DNA of 64,000 bases, taken from contig KB303858.1 of NCBI GenBank assembly GCA_000328365.1, forward strand, positions 69,752 through 133,751. Direction: 5' to 3'. The position numbers were made by a program, and so were the translations under genes. Below, in pieces: positions 25,561 through 38,300 of the stretch. Under the pieces are notes generated by a model. The model searched no databases, was not told where the DNA came from, and saw only the letters and a program-made list of their open reading frames with translations. The DNA is from Capitella teleta. Taxonomy: Eukaryota; Annelida; Polychaeta; Capitellidae. Position 1 is the first letter of the stretch. The number at the start of each line of letters is the position of its first letter.

Positions 25561-28500
25561 AGGGCATTTAAATGCGAGTGGTGTGTGATCACGAAGAGAG
25601 CAAAATCAGATGAGCACCTGAGTGAGTACTAAGGAATGTCATCTCGTGGATGGCGCTTCAATACAAATTCTCTGCTTTGTTTTGATTTTAGGAGATAAGC
25701 ATTCGTCGATAAAAGCAATAGCTCTCTCAAGCAAAGTAATATGGTACGAGAGCGTTGCCTTATTTAGGCGTTTGAAGAAGCATTTATCCATGGTTCGGGA
25801 CAATATGTTTGCCACCAAAAGTGGAATTATCACGGAATGTTGAGTGCTCTATATTAATTGAGATAAATCGGCAAAAATGTTAATGAAATTGATTAGAAAT
25901 GATAGGAATAACAGCATGACATGTTAAACTAACCATACCAAGTATTTTATTTCTCTTATCTTAGCGTGGTTTTTAAAATGCGATCTGTTTCGTGGGATCT
26001 ATTTTGTAACACTCGGAAATGCGTATATAGCGCCATATACAATGTATAGAAAAGCATAGAGATCTTTAACATGAAGTAGATGGTCTACTTTTGGCCCCCC
26101 GTAAATATTTTTTCATTTTTTTTTTCAATAATAAGAAATCTATCGAAGCCTAAAACATAGTTTTCAGGGAAAATTCCACGTAGGAAAGTAAATGGATGTA
26201 GTCAAGAACACTAATTGGGAGAAATCCAAGGAGTAACGACAAGACAACTTGAGAAATGGCACACACATGGCTAAGTGTTGCCTAAAATGGCTTCCAACTT
26301 TACACACACACATATTATTAAATATGTCGAATTTAATTGTTGCTTCAGCAATTAAATATATCTATCTATCTATGAGTATTATTGGCGAATCACAGGGATG
26401 ATAATTGATGCAGCCATGCATTGCAAGGTGCTTTGAACTAGAATTCACACTCACTCGTAAATCAACGAATGCCGATCCCAATGAAGATTATATATAATTA
26501 TAGTCACACGAGTATCACATGTTCGATTCATAGCTCTTCCACTCGGATACATTTACGTGTATCACAATTAATATCGCATTATTGGAACCACGGCATCCCC
26601 AATTGAGTTTAACTTAATACATCCAAATTTAATTTCATCTTATGTTGGTTCCGTTCGCCTGTTCTTTGTATTGTCAATGTCATTTCTGCTAATTGAAATT
26701 CTCCCTGTATGTATTAACTTAAATCAATGACTCATGAGGCAAATCCAAGGCCGTATATGTTATAGTAATTATGCGGCGCCAGTAGTTGATGATAGCAAGC
26801 ATATATACATATCCTCGCTTTACCTTCATGTACACCTGGTCCTGCGTTGTCAGCACGTTTACTATACATATATTGATCTTGGAATTGGGTTAGACGAAGT
26901 AAAAGATGAATGCATGTAATTGTAGCAATGATCAATACTCGATGGCGTCCAAAAAGCATAACATAATTATGCTGTACTCTAGATGCAGCGTTTAAAGGAA
27001 GAGGAAGTATTAGACCGAATATGAATCGCATTAACAAATCTGTGAATCTAAATAGCGAACTGGTCATTGGAACCAAGTACTACATGAAGATACACATGGT
27101 GTATATAATTATATTATGGGATTACAGAGTGGCGCAATAGACTACTGTATTCTTAAAGCGAATCCATTGCGTATGCGCTCAAGGGGAGTTATGGGATTGT
27201 TGGTGAGCGCATGTGCTGCCGCGCATTGTTGCAGCAACAACGCGTGAATATCACGAAAATACGACCCACCCCCCCCCCAAAAAAAAAAATAAAAAAAAGA
27301 TAGCAGTAATTATTCAACCAAAACGTTGATTTTAAATGATTAAATGATTAGGGAGCGAAATTCAATCAATTTTTGGTGTTATTGCAACGAAAACGCTAGT
27401 TCTCAACTTTCGAAGCGAGCTGCCATTGAGCAACACACGATTTTTTCCGCGTGTAGTACTGCCCCGTGGATTTTAACATAATATGGTGCCCTAATTACTG
27501 ACGAGGCCAAAATGCATCGATACCAGAAGTCAAGAATAATATGAAATCATCCTAAAATAATTCCGGGCTATTAAGCAAAATTTTTTGTGGTTGCGGTAGT
27601 ATATAGATAACCACTAAACAACTAGTTTTAACGTTGATTGAAACCCCAAAAAGCCTGATTTGTCGATCAAGGTCTTTAATAAAATACACAAAACAAACTA
27701 AACAAATATATTGGTACGATAATTTTATTTATTGCTGGTGGATTGCCTTCTTCTTGGTTGAGAGTCCTCTGACCAGGGATCACTGCTTCAAACTCTCTCC
27801 TCAACAAAACAGGGCAATACTGACTAAAAATTCAGGGACCATTATTCAGAATGAGAAATCGACTCCTCTGTTTAACAAACTGAACTCGGCTGCCTGTTTG
27901 CAATTCATGATGCACCTTTTAGTGATCGAATATTTAATCGTTTTGGAAAGTTTCTACGCACTATACTTAAGATCGAAAATTTATGTACACACATTTGTTC
28001 TTATCCAACGACCAGTGGGAGTTTCTCTGTACTGAGTTCTAATATTGTTCATTTATGCACAAAGCTTGGTATAACAAAGCAGCGACTTCTTAGTAAAGTT
28101 TTTCTTTCCGCATTTTTTTATCTATTGATGGTGCCACCCAACAAATAGGTGGCTTATTAAGGGATCTTATCCGTCTGTAGATTTATCACTAATGGGTGGA
28201 CGAGGGAGGAGTTCAACTCCCTCTTAAATTCATTATGCTGTGACTAAAGTTGTACACTTATTTTATACTTAATGACATGTCAATTTGAGTGTCTGTTTGT
28301 CTGTTTGTTTGTTCTTTTCTTCTCTCGTTCTTTCTTATATGCATATTTTGTACTTGTACACCACTTGTGCATATATCTCACGAAAAACCTTTATTCATTA
28401 AATGTGGACATCAAGAGAGCTAGCTAGGGCATCAACATTTCCTATATGTATTCATTGTACTCTCTTGTACCAATATCAGGGTATAATCCATTGCCTATTT

Positions 28501-28889
28501 ATTGGCATACTTCGCCTGGCATCCACCAAAGCGATAAAAAGCGTTATGTGCTGAAAAAAGTGATAGTGTTTGAAAACTCGATGAAGTGCAGTAAAGAGAC
28601 ACGGGAAAAGTCAATTACATGTAATTGAAATGGATTCCACGGATTTACGACCCACGAATTCAACGACGTTAGATCGAGTTGTTATTGTGCAATTCGACGC
28701 GGTTGATTGTCGGACCCATGCAAGTATGGTCCTTGCTGAGGTGTTACCCGATAAATAAAGCATCCCGATACGCCACCTTATGGCCTGAGACATGAACCAT
28801 GGTTCGCTCGCTGCGTTTGGTTCGATGCACATGATCAAACATAACGGCATTGACATGCGATAAACCTTGGAAGCGAGTCAACCGAAACC

Positions 28890-29063
28890 NNNNNNNNNNN
28901 NNNNNNNNNNNNNNNNNNNNNNNNNNNNNNNNNNNNNNNNNNNNNNNNNNNNNNNNNNNNNNNNNNNNNNNNNNNNNNNNNNNNNNNNNNNNNNNNNNNN
29001 NNNNNNNNNNNNNNNNNNNNNNNNNNNNNNNNNNNNNNNNNNNNNNNNNNNNNNNNNNNNNNN
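28890..29063. other. Assembly gap (174 N)
   Basis: Unresolved sequence. All reading frames through it are artefacts. Confidence 0.99.
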
Positions 29064-29265
29064 ACAACATCAAGCGAGCCACGATTCATGACTTCATGAC
29101 TTAGGTCATTAGGGAACACATGAGAAATGACTGATTTGAGCCGCAATTTTAGAGTCGCAATCGCCGATATTCATTTATTAAAATCACATACCCACCCTAC
29201 CAACCCATCTATAGCCACACATCGCATTTAGGAACTCCTCCCCGCAGCTGTGGTATCAGATTGCA

Positions 29266-29273
29266 TATATAAA
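29266..29273 (+). promoter_or_regulatory. TATA box of the VWA gene
   Basis: TATATAAA lies 113 bp upstream of the ATG at 29387. A start about 30 bp downstream (near 29297) would leave a 5' untranslated leader of about 90 bp. Such a strong TATA box fits an inducible or tissue-restricted secreted-protein gene (inference). Confidence 0.5.
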
Positions 29274-29386
29274 TCGTTTTGATTCCAGGCGAGTAAATTA
29301 TTCGAGCGTCAAGAACCACCAAGGTAAGAGACAACTGGTTATCATCTCCTGGCATCTCGTGATCTCTGACTCTACACAGCATCGCC

Positions 29387-32300
29387 ATGCAGCTGAGTCT
29401 ATTGCTCATTCTTGGCCTGGCCATTGGAGCCCTTTCGCAAAATAAGCTGCAGATGATGGAGGATCTATTGCCGGATTCCATGGCCGATTTCTACTACATG
29501 GAAATCCTGAGAGGGGGATGGAGTAAGTGTAAATTTATGTCACCTTTGAGATCGCTTTGAGTTCACCAATGTCACCAAATGGACACTACGAACGACAATT
29601 ATAACTGGTCGCCTGCTAGCTCCCCAAGGGTAGCGGAGTAGTTCCCACACATAGCGTGTGTGCACTACGCTACGGCTTGGGGAGCTAGTCGCCTGCGATC
29701 GTTGAGAGTTCGTTAGAAGAATGCCAGAGGAACGTTGGTGTTAATTCTTTAACTAGATCGCCTGGCGAATATACAAAGTAAATGGCATTCGTTTCATTCA
29801 CAAACCAGAGATACTCTATAGCATGGCATGATCGCTCACATTGGTATAATATTACCAAAGTTCGTTATGATAGCGACGAGATTTAAAGAGACTAAATACT
29901 TCCGGTTATCAATGATCACTGCTTGCAGAACAGGTTGAGATCGAGAGCAACAACAAATTAACAGATTTTTGGCAGCAAAGTGGGAATTATCAATGGCGTG
30001 AATCTAAAACCTTTAGATGAAATCATTTAGGATTTTTTTGAGTGAAGATTTGGAGCCAAAGTACGACGTGATCTTTAAGAATCAGCTCTCATCTGCAGTA
30101 CTTGAGGCATTGAAGATAATTTTGAAACAAAAAATAGCGATTTCAAGAGAAAACTGATTGATGCATGCAATCGACATTATTTTTTTTTTTAAAGTGAATA
30201 CTACATTAAATTAAAACGCTTTAATTAAAAATTATAGTACGACACTCCATGTCATTTGAATCTTATAATAATTGATAATTATATAATGTTTTGCTGCAGA
30301 TGATTCTATCATCAATCCTTTCAATACAATTTCAATTTAATTCTCTGAGCTTCATGGACACTATTCGCTTTCGGAAAGCAAAGCAAGTAATTGCCATTTA
30401 AAGGATTTGATGTGAGTGGCTTTTAAAATTCAGTACATCATTTCAATGCAAAATCTCATAAATACCAGTCATTCATGAATGACTTACAATGTTTAATGGA
30501 ATCACAAGAACATATGGATTGTTAACTAAGTGAAACTATAAGGAACTCGGGTGAGTGAGTGAGTGATGGGGTTTTACGGGCGCCACAACAGAAGGCCCGG
30601 GACCGGGGTTTCCCCTACTTTTATCGATAAATCCCAAGGGTTCTTTATCCTGCATACCACCATAGACAGTAGTACACAGCGCCCGGCCTTGTTACGCAGT
30701 TGGGCAGCACTGCAGAGTCACCGAAGAATTACAATTATAACGGATTACAATTATAATTCACAATCATAACGCCCGTGGCCTGATCGGGTCTCGAACCAGG
30801 GACCTCGACCTTCACGGTCGGCATAGGATTGCAGACAGCGGTTTAACCCACTGTTCTATTTGGTGCCCCCTATAAGGAATTCAAGTGTGATATATTGCAG
30901 CTCACTCATAAAGTTTTATTTCACCATGAATATTTCAATATAATAGAACACTATGAAAATTAATGATGAAAGGGAAGAGGCCTGAGAAAAAAAAATCTGA
31001 TAAAAACAGTCTTTAAAATAAATAAAATCTACAGCTAGTGCCCCTCATAAAAAAAAATAAAGATAAAAAATAAATAAATAAATAAATAAATAAATATTAG
31101 AATTGAAAAATAAAAAATAGGTAAGTAAACAAATTATTTCCTTCTCTTCATTGAACTGGATGACAATGAAACACTGTGTATTGTTTCTTCTTTTGGCACC
31201 CAGTGTTCCCACAAACTCATAACTTGCAGCACATGATTTTTCTGGATAATATGTTTTCCAAGTGACTGCAATTGGAAAATGTATCACATTTCATTTCGGA
31301 TCAAAATCAATAATTATTTCCTGAGGCAATTAATAATGATATTTGGTGTGCTACATCGTAATGGAGCGGTCGATCATTCCCAGGAAAATTACTAAGCCTC
31401 TCACGATCTGTGAAAGAATATGTTATGAGGAAGCTCATCAAATATATCGCTTTGAATTCATACTCACCAGTACTCACAAGGCGGGCATAATTATTTATTT
31501 TCAATCCACGAATTCAATTCATGAAAGGCCTGTTGATCCTTGAAATCCCCAGCCAGGTCTGAGGTCTAGATAATAAAATGAAACTTGAAGTCAGTAACTA
31601 ATGAAAGTATGTTGATTTGCGAACTTACCAGCACTGATCACGGGAGTGGAGAAAGAAGTTAAATCTCTGCACAGAACACTTCATTGAGGAGTTAGAATCA
31701 GAGACTGATGCTGAATATTCTATTTGGAGAGTGTTCTGAAAGTTAATTAGGATTAAGGCACCAATTGCGGGCGTTTATACTTCGAATCACACTCACCTAG
31801 TTTGAATCTGATGACCTGCTCAACTTTTCATGCCACGATAATAGAGACGCATCAGAAGTTCAGAAGAATGAAAAGTTTTTCGTTCCGCATTTACGATCAG
31901 CTGTTCGTTGCCAATGTTATTGAATGTACATTCTATCAACCGGAAATAAATTTTCTCCTTATTCGATGCGTTATGAATTTAGCGAACTTCGAGCAGCTTT
32001 TTCTGTGAGTGATCAATCCATGCTATAGAATATCTCTGCACAAACTCACTGCAAGATCTTTCAAATGCGCTATGCAGTACGCGTTTGTCGAGTTTCGTTT
32101 GCATAATTGCCGGTTTGCAACACTTTTACAAGTCAATATTTTCGTTGAATTGTAACGATACGTGACGTGCTATAAGCTCACAATGATCGGTATTCTTATT
32201 TACAAAATGCAAGGCAGTTTTAACCAGGCCGTAGCATTGGACTTACTGGACGATCAGCTGAGTAGCTACAACCAGGGGCTATAACCCATGAGGGTGGCTA

Positions 32301-33562
32301 CAATTGAGAATTCGGGCATTATTGATGATTTGCCAGAATGTCTGTCATCTAATCAATGTACTTTGTTTTCTCAGAATGTTCTGCTCAAGTCGCAATCTTA
32401 ATCGACGCATCTAACTCAATTGGTGTGCCTGCCATTCGCTCTCAAATTTTGCCCATTATTATGGCGATCCATGAAGAGCTTTCACGCCTCCGCTATGAAG
32501 ACGGCGTCGGAATTGACTACGTGTTCGTACCATTCAACGACCAAGCCAAGGTCATCAGGTTCGATTCTCTTGGTGAAAGTGAAGATAAAATTGCTGTTGA
32601 ACTCGTGAAAGCCATCGATGACTTGAAGGTGAACAGGGGATCGTGTTTGTCTTGTGCTCTCCACGAAGGCGGTAGATCTCTATGGCAAGAAAGTGAGTGA
32701 AACATTGTGCTATGTAATCATATTATACATTGTTTAGTCAAGAGGGGTAGAACTCCTGCTTTCAGTGTGCTCATCTCGGATGGCCTCGACAACAGCCACA
32801 GAGGATATGCCGAATATATATCCAAGGACATCGAAGAAATCCGTTCCGCCAACGAAAAGTGGGGTATGCTAATCTTCAACTTGAATATTTCATTTATCCA
32901 CATTGAGATCTAAGTTTTTATTGAGTTTTTAACTGACTGCTTCACTCTAATGTAAACAGGGGTGTCTTGAGAGTTTAAAGCGGAGATAGGCCGATAGAGA
33001 ATGACTTTCCTGTGCGTTCTTTTTTAGGGCTGTTATTTGCATATTTATCATTTGAGAGTTTTGATGTGATGTGTATAATAAATTCAAAGAGAGCGTGCTT
33101 CGGGTCAAATTCAATTGCGCTGATTTTGGCCATTACAATGTAATATAAATTTTGCTTTTATTGTGTGTTCACCACGAAGACAACCCGGTTACCAACACAT
33201 ATTTTGCCTGCTTGCTTGCATTAAGGGATAATTATTGTACGCTATTATTCATTAATGAAATCCCAATCAATGATGACAATAATCTGCTCTGGGATCTCAC
33301 GGACCAGCGATTATTGTTGCTATTTGTAATTCATCCCCTTCAATTAAATGAGTTCAATTCTTTAGGCATTGAACACTTCATGGTTGCTGTGACCGGATAC
33401 AAACAAGCCAATTCCGCCTTCCTCAAGGCTCTGGCCGGAGGTGAAAAAGGAGCCTACTTCTGGGAACCGAATAACGACCCATTGGAATACCGTTCTCTGG
33501 CCTACAGACTTCTGAACAACATTGCTGGAAAGGCGTGCTACCCTCAGCCAGAGTACAAGTAG
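29387..33562 (+). CDS. Small secreted von Willebrand factor A (VWA) domain protein, four exons
   Basis: Exons are 29387-29522, 32375-32692, 32738-32863 and 33366-33562 (TAG). All junctions are phase 1, with introns of 2852, 45 and 502 bp. Exon 1 gives a clean signal peptide (MQLSLLLILGLAIGALSQ) and a short acidic linker. Exon 2 opens the VWA fold with VAILIDASNSIG, a DxSxS metal-ion (MIDAS) motif. The usual Thr loop reads RGSCLSCALHEGG, with Ser rather than Thr. Exon 3 carries FSVLISDGLDNS, which holds the third MIDAS aspartate, and exon 4 has HFMVAVTGYKQANSAFL. The C-terminus (KGAYFWEPNNDPLEYRSLAY, then ACYPQPEYK) is not one I know from a named family. The product is about 257 residues, essentially a signal peptide plus a single VWA domain. 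Such proteins bind matrix or act as extracellular adhesion or recognition factors. AATAAA lies at 33615-33620. The exon 1 assignment rests on phase, donor and signal peptide across a 2.9-kb intron. Confidence 0.82.
29608..29696. mobile_element. 71-bp inverted-repeat micro-element with 9-bp target duplication
   Basis: GTCGCCTGC at 29608-29616 is repeated exactly at 29688-29696. Between them lies a 71-bp unit (29617-29687) with ends TAGCTCCCCAAG and CTTGGGGAGCTA, a perfect 12-bp terminal inverted repeat. The pairing continues imperfectly inward (GTAGCG / CTACGC). The direct repeats and terminal inverted repeats are the signature of a DNA transposon insertion. A 9-bp duplication suggests Mutator-like elements, though hAT (8 bp) is possible if one base is shared. 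It lies in intron 1 of the VWA gene. Confidence 0.72.
30551..30871 (-). mobile_element. tRNA-derived SINE in VWA intron 1
   Basis: On the minus strand the element starts near 30871 with a tRNA-like head. The A-box-like TAGAACAGTGG is at 30858-30848 and a good B box, GGTTCGAGACC, is at 30797-30787. The two are spaced about 50 bp apart, as in Pol III promoters. A GC-richer body follows, and the element ends at about 30551 in CACT repeats (GTGA on the plus strand), a SINE-type 3' simple-repeat tail. Target duplications were not located with confidence. Confidence 0.72.
31040..31100. repeat. A-rich / AAATA simple repeat
   Basis: An A-rich run leads into tandem AAAT units at about 31070-31096 in VWA intron 1. 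Confidence 0.8.
31725..31800. repeat. Dispersed repeat R2, copy 2
   Basis: This is the partner of 25482-25560 (same order of conserved blocks). It lies in VWA intron 1, and its identity is unknown. Confidence 0.55.
32233..32280. repeat. Dispersed repeat R1, copy 1
   Basis: AGCATTGGACTTACTGGACG continues to CAACCAGGGGCT. The same 48-bp block, diverged at roughly ten positions, is at 47217-47264. This copy lies 95 bp upstream of VWA exon 2. Confidence 0.7.
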
Positions 33563-33620
33563 ATGGTGTCCTTCAAGATGTGAAGAGAATGTAAACACAA
33601 TATACAAAATGTATAATAAA

Positions 33621-35079
33621 ATTATCGCAGTTGTTCAAGACATTGTTCAATCGATCATTCTGTAATATCATACCTTGTCCTAATGACCCCCTGTCTACGT
33701 TTAAATACAGGCCAACAGCGTTAAATAAATTGTTTTAAACATTATTTTATGCAAAGCTTTTACATAATTAAAATGTATTTTCTGACTAATGCTAACCTAT
33801 TCAAATAGGCATTTAATTGTAGTAAAAATTAAATTGAACAACGGACGATTGATTATTGATGGAGCAATCGCCTACATTGCCAATAACTCTATACGGCAGC
33901 CGCCCTTTTCATTAGCGTAGTTTAGCTTGGGTCACCCGGGTTGAGCTGATCCTTACTAGGATTACCTTAAGAACGTGGGTTCAACGATCGACCTCAGGTT
34001 TAACCCTACCTATAACTAGGGTTTAACTGATCGGCGAGCAATAAGCAGCACAGTTTAGCAACGAATAATATAAATAATACAACAATTTTCATTTTGATAA
34101 TAACAACTCAATACACGAGTAATTGAATGATTGCATCTCGGCTACTTATGATGCATTTCTGAACCTTTCATTAATAATTACACAAAAATATCGGCACCCT
34201 CGAATTCATAGATCTCGCGGGAAACTGCTTTTGGCTGAAATGTGCGGTTTTAGGACCGATTTAAAAAAAAATATATCTCAGATAGTTTCCTATAGTTCTG
34301 CTCAAATTGTAGTTATATGGATAAAGTTTTCACCAGAGTGACTCACATTCATATCACAACTAAAATATGTAAAACATTTAGAAATTGTTCAATTCATTAA
34401 ATTAATTATGCGAAAATACGTAACCCAACCCCCTAATTGACGACAATGGTCAAAAAGAATAAATTTACAATATTAGCAGTATTTTTTATATTTTAAGGCT
34501 GAATAAGTCAATAAAAACTAGGCAGGGTCATACCGATGACCTTCAAACTGAAATACCATCTTAATTATTTTTTTTTTTGTTAATCAACTGATTAGTTGTA
34601 AACATATGACAAATATAACAGAATGGCAAATATTTTACACAAAAAAATGACCAAAAACGACCTTTAATGAGTATGTGTGGTTATTATGTTGCTTAAGAAG
34701 TAGAAAGGCAGTGTACTCAGGTTTGACCTTTGTGAATATCATATTTTCTGCCATGGCCTCTGTGGCAAGGGCAATTGCTAATATCGTTCGTAACTTGGCT
34801 TTTTTTCGTCATAGAGACTAATATTTTGGGTCTAACTCTAAACCCACATTTTCGAGGTCCAGAACCACATTGGAGGGGTCGGGTACATTGTCTGACGAGC
34901 AGACGACGCCACAAGGTCGGAGCGGCCAACTGAGTGTTACACAATGGGTCGGGTACGCAACCATCCGATTGTAAGGGTGTGAAATATAGGGCACAATTAG
35001 CACACACGATGGCAATTCCGTCATCAATCAAGCTCTTACAATGTACACCGTGATCTTTCAACCCATGTGGGATGTTATT
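33621..35079. other. Non-coding stretch after the VWA gene
   Basis: No gene was recognised. The cysteine-rich 114-codon minus-strand frame at 34717-35061 has no counterpart I know and no signal peptide, and is not called. Two nearby 'gggtcgggtac' copies occur at about 34879 and 34949. Confidence 0.4.
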
Positions 35080-35276
35080 GAGGCAAGTTGACCTGTAAAT
35101 AATCCTTGTCTACTGGCTATAAGCAACATAGCCCCGAGTTCCTCGAGGCTCCTGCTGGTGGAAAAGAAAAATCCTACTTCTGGGAGCGAAATGGCAACCA
35201 GTACGTCTACCGCTCTATTGCATACAGACTCCTGAACACCATCAATGGGGAATCCTGTCACCCATCTCTGAAATAG
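35080..35276 (+). pseudogene. Broken duplicate of the last VWA exon
   Basis: The translation TGYKQHSPEFLEAPAGGKEK then SYFWERNGNQYVYRSIAYRL and LLNTINGESCHPSLK parallels VWA exon 4 (TGYKQANSAFLKALAGGEKG; YFWEPNNDPLEYRSLAYRLL). The reading frame is closed by a TAA just upstream of the matching part (about 35099). No acceptor gives the phase needed to splice it to the VWA gene. It ends in TAG at 35274-35276, with AATAAA at 35300-35305. The intact gene lies 1.5 kb upstream on the same strand, so this is the remnant of a tandem copy whose other exons are gone. Confidence 0.75.
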
Positions 35277-35305
35277 ATCGGAGGCTTCATCACGCATCAA
35301 ATAAA

Positions 35306-38300
35306 ATGGGTGACAAACATATTACGCTTTATCTTATTCAATAAACACATCTAATTACTCGATTATGATGTAATGTGCAACCTGGTGTGACGCAATAGCG
35401 AGCTATATATGAACGTCATTGGAATACCATCTGCTTTGGTTTTGAATACAACATTGGTACTCAACACTCAACAGAACGTTACACATCTAGACGCATATCT
35501 ATTCGTTTTTGAATTAAATGAGTCTGAGCTGCGCTTAAACTATTCTGAACTAAAAACTGAATAAACTTCACTCAGAACTTCACTCACTCAGGCAACATTA
35601 TTGCAAACTAGAGATGAATCAGGCGTTTACAAACCAACCATGTAAAACACACGATCAACTCAGTCATGATTTGAGTCGACGTTTTCAGTGTGTCTGGCTA
35701 ACACACCGATGATCCAACCTTGTCGACGTCGATGAACTGTTTCGATGCAGCATGATGTGCAAGCCGTTTCGGGCACGACAGCCTGAGGTAGCGTACAACT
35801 TTGTTAAGGTCCTTTTTGGGAGACCACTTTAAAAAATAATTCAGTTTATTTTAGATAATGACCCAAGATCAGTGGACCATCACTTGTCCACGCAAATATA
35901 AAGCACTTACACGGCCTCTCATAGGGTTGAATTTAAAGAGGATAAAAAAGACTCAATGTCTAACTCAAAGAAGGAACAAAAAGGGAGAAAAACATATTTT
36001 ATGATGTTTGTAGTACGTATGTTATTTGGAAAAGAAAATCTTTGCAAAAATTCATGAACGTCTCATTAAAAAAAAAAAAAATAATACTGAGCTTTGACTA
36101 CTGTTGTGTTGAGATAATGGCATAAGACATAGACATAAGTGGCCGTGGAATATTTTCATGGACAAGTGCATTGGCTCAAGGTCATGTACTATGTGAATCC
36201 AATTAGATAACCACCACTGGATAAAGAATACTCGAGCTATAATCAGCATTGAAGCTGGTTTTCTTGTCGGAATGCTCTACAGCATGCGACCATTGGTTAT
36301 GACGCTTCGAGACTCGTTTCTGCCGACTGTCGATAGTAGACTACATAACGTGCAATATCCACTGAGCATTATGTTCTCAACAAAAGGTAATTTTAGCGGT
36401 GCCATTGGTAGAACTTCATGACTATGCTCAGTCACAGCGTTTACCTAACAAGTGACATCAGAAGTATTATTAGGCAGCATTATGATCGCGTAAATAACAA
36501 TGAAAACATGTAATTCACCTGCTCTTCCCACTCTATATAAAACACTCTGCTTCGTAATGTTTTATTTCGAGAAATATTCCAGTTTGCACCAGACATACAA
36601 ATATAACACTGCGAATAGAATATCAAATCGAAAATGGAGAACTGTGTTTTTTCCCTGATAATTATTTCAATAATTATTTATTTCAATAATTATTTCAGAT
36701 ATCTTTAAAAATTATTTGGATTAACCGTTATGTCGCGCTAGTATGTATTATGTATGTTCACTCACCAGCTCCCCGCATGGCTCATTCTCATAGCATTGCA
36801 CAAAGACATCAAATTCACAGTCAACATCCTAACCTCAGTGCCCATGATCAACTTAGCGCTCAATCGCTTGATACTGTTCACTTCCCCGATCGAATCAGCG
36901 ATGCACACCAATCGCATATCCCACGACTGTTCCAGCTCCGAAGTCCAGCCACCTCTCCTTAGGGAACCCAATCACGCCCGACATCTAATTCAATCAGCAG
37001 CCAAGTGATTTTAGATGAGCATTTGAAACTTAATCAAGCCACTTTGAAGCTGCGCTGACCGAGAGGCAAGATGTGTGAACACAACAGTCGGCGTGACCAC
37101 CCAGCAAAAGATAAAAAGGGAGCACACTTTCAGCATCTATGCGAGCAAAACCAACGCTTCATCTTGCGTGCAGGGATATTATGATCGTAATAGACTTTTA
37201 GCCGAGGATATAAAACTGCATAATAGAGATTCACATAAAAGCAAAATGTGCAATTTCTAATAGTATTCCCACTAAGTGCATCATCCAATCGGTCATCAAC
37301 ATAGCAAAACTAACAACCTTTTCGGGTAGATACCTATAATGGTCTATAACGAGTACTCAATGGTCTGCCAGCATTCCAGGCATCCAAATACCGAATTAAG
37401 TCCTCAACAGATGGTCAGAATTATGTGCATTCTTCTGATGTAGGTTATTCTAGGTTACCTTCATGGAGATTTCGCTAATTTAAGCAATCGAAGCCATTTG
37501 CACATAAAACCCTACTTCGTTTGTAGGTATGGGGAGATTAACTCCTTGATCAGGAGTAAGTGAGGCCAGGCAGTTCTGTTCGTGGTGATGGAAGGCCTGG
37601 CCTATGGACTGAGCTCTCACCTATCCGAGCTCACTCCTATCAGCGGTCAAATAGCCAGCTGGCTATTAGACCGAACACACCGGGGATAGTTGATACCCCT
37701 GTGAAACATCGACTATTTATTCGACGCACAAAAACAACTGAACGAATTAATCAGCAATCTCACCCCTCAAATTCTGAAACCATATTGTTGCTGGCACTTA
37801 ATCAAGACTATAATAACTGCAAATTAGGTAAGTGGAAACTTACCTGTTTCAGAATCGTGAGATCTGAGTTCTCTGATTGAATAGTCAACGCACTTAATTG
37901 ACATGTTTTACCTCGTATAACGATGTGCTGGCAGCTTCATAATGAGGTCAATCGCAGAATTTCACTGATGGTATTTATGATACTTGCCGTTAACTACCGA
38001 GTCGTCCAAGTGTTCAGATGCTATTTTTTTTTTCATTCCTATTATACACAGAAGAATAAAAAATGTTATTGTGATGATAATGATATGCTTGTTTGATATA
38101 GGTGACAGTTGTCTCTGTGTTGCACGCAGTTTTTACATTTGCAATTTCTGTCTCTGGGCACTAAACCCGCTGACAGATTGTGTCGCATGAAAAGCAACTC
38201 AAAGGGCCAGAGAGGGCAATCGTAAAACTATGAAAGTGAAAAAGGATCCACGAATGATGATCTACGACTGCATATAGGACAAAACATATATATTGTATAG

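Larger units (their letters stand above)
23748..29265. other. 5.5-kb gene-poor stretch
   Basis: No coding family was recognised on either strand. Notable contents are AT-rich low-complexity sequence at 24180-24370, an AT dinucleotide run at about 24897-24909, C- and A-homopolymers at 27270-27300, a dispersed repeat at about 25482-25560 (partner at 31725-31800), a TTTG/TCTG-rich patch near 28290-28320 resembling a LINE 3' UTR, and an assembly gap at 28890-29063. The 133-codon frame at 27634-28035 is not recognisable. Confidence 0.45.

Noticed and set aside
27634-28035. 133-codon plus-strand frame
   Set aside because: The text is low in conserved motifs. The neighbourhood has a LINE-3'-UTR-like pyrimidine patch, but the frame itself does not match LINE protein segments I know.
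32482-32705. Minus-strand frames opposite VWA exon 2
   Set aside because: They are shadows of the coding exon, which has the conserved VWA text on the plus strand.
34717-35061. Cysteine-rich 114-codon minus-strand frame
   Set aside because: It has no signal peptide, no recognisable cysteine spacing and no splice context, and lies beside a pseudo-exon on the other strand. It is probably chance.
35080-35276. Alternative terminal exon of the VWA gene
   Set aside because: No upstream AG gives the phase-2 entry that the frame would need (the VWA donors are phase 1), and a stop lies just upstream in frame.
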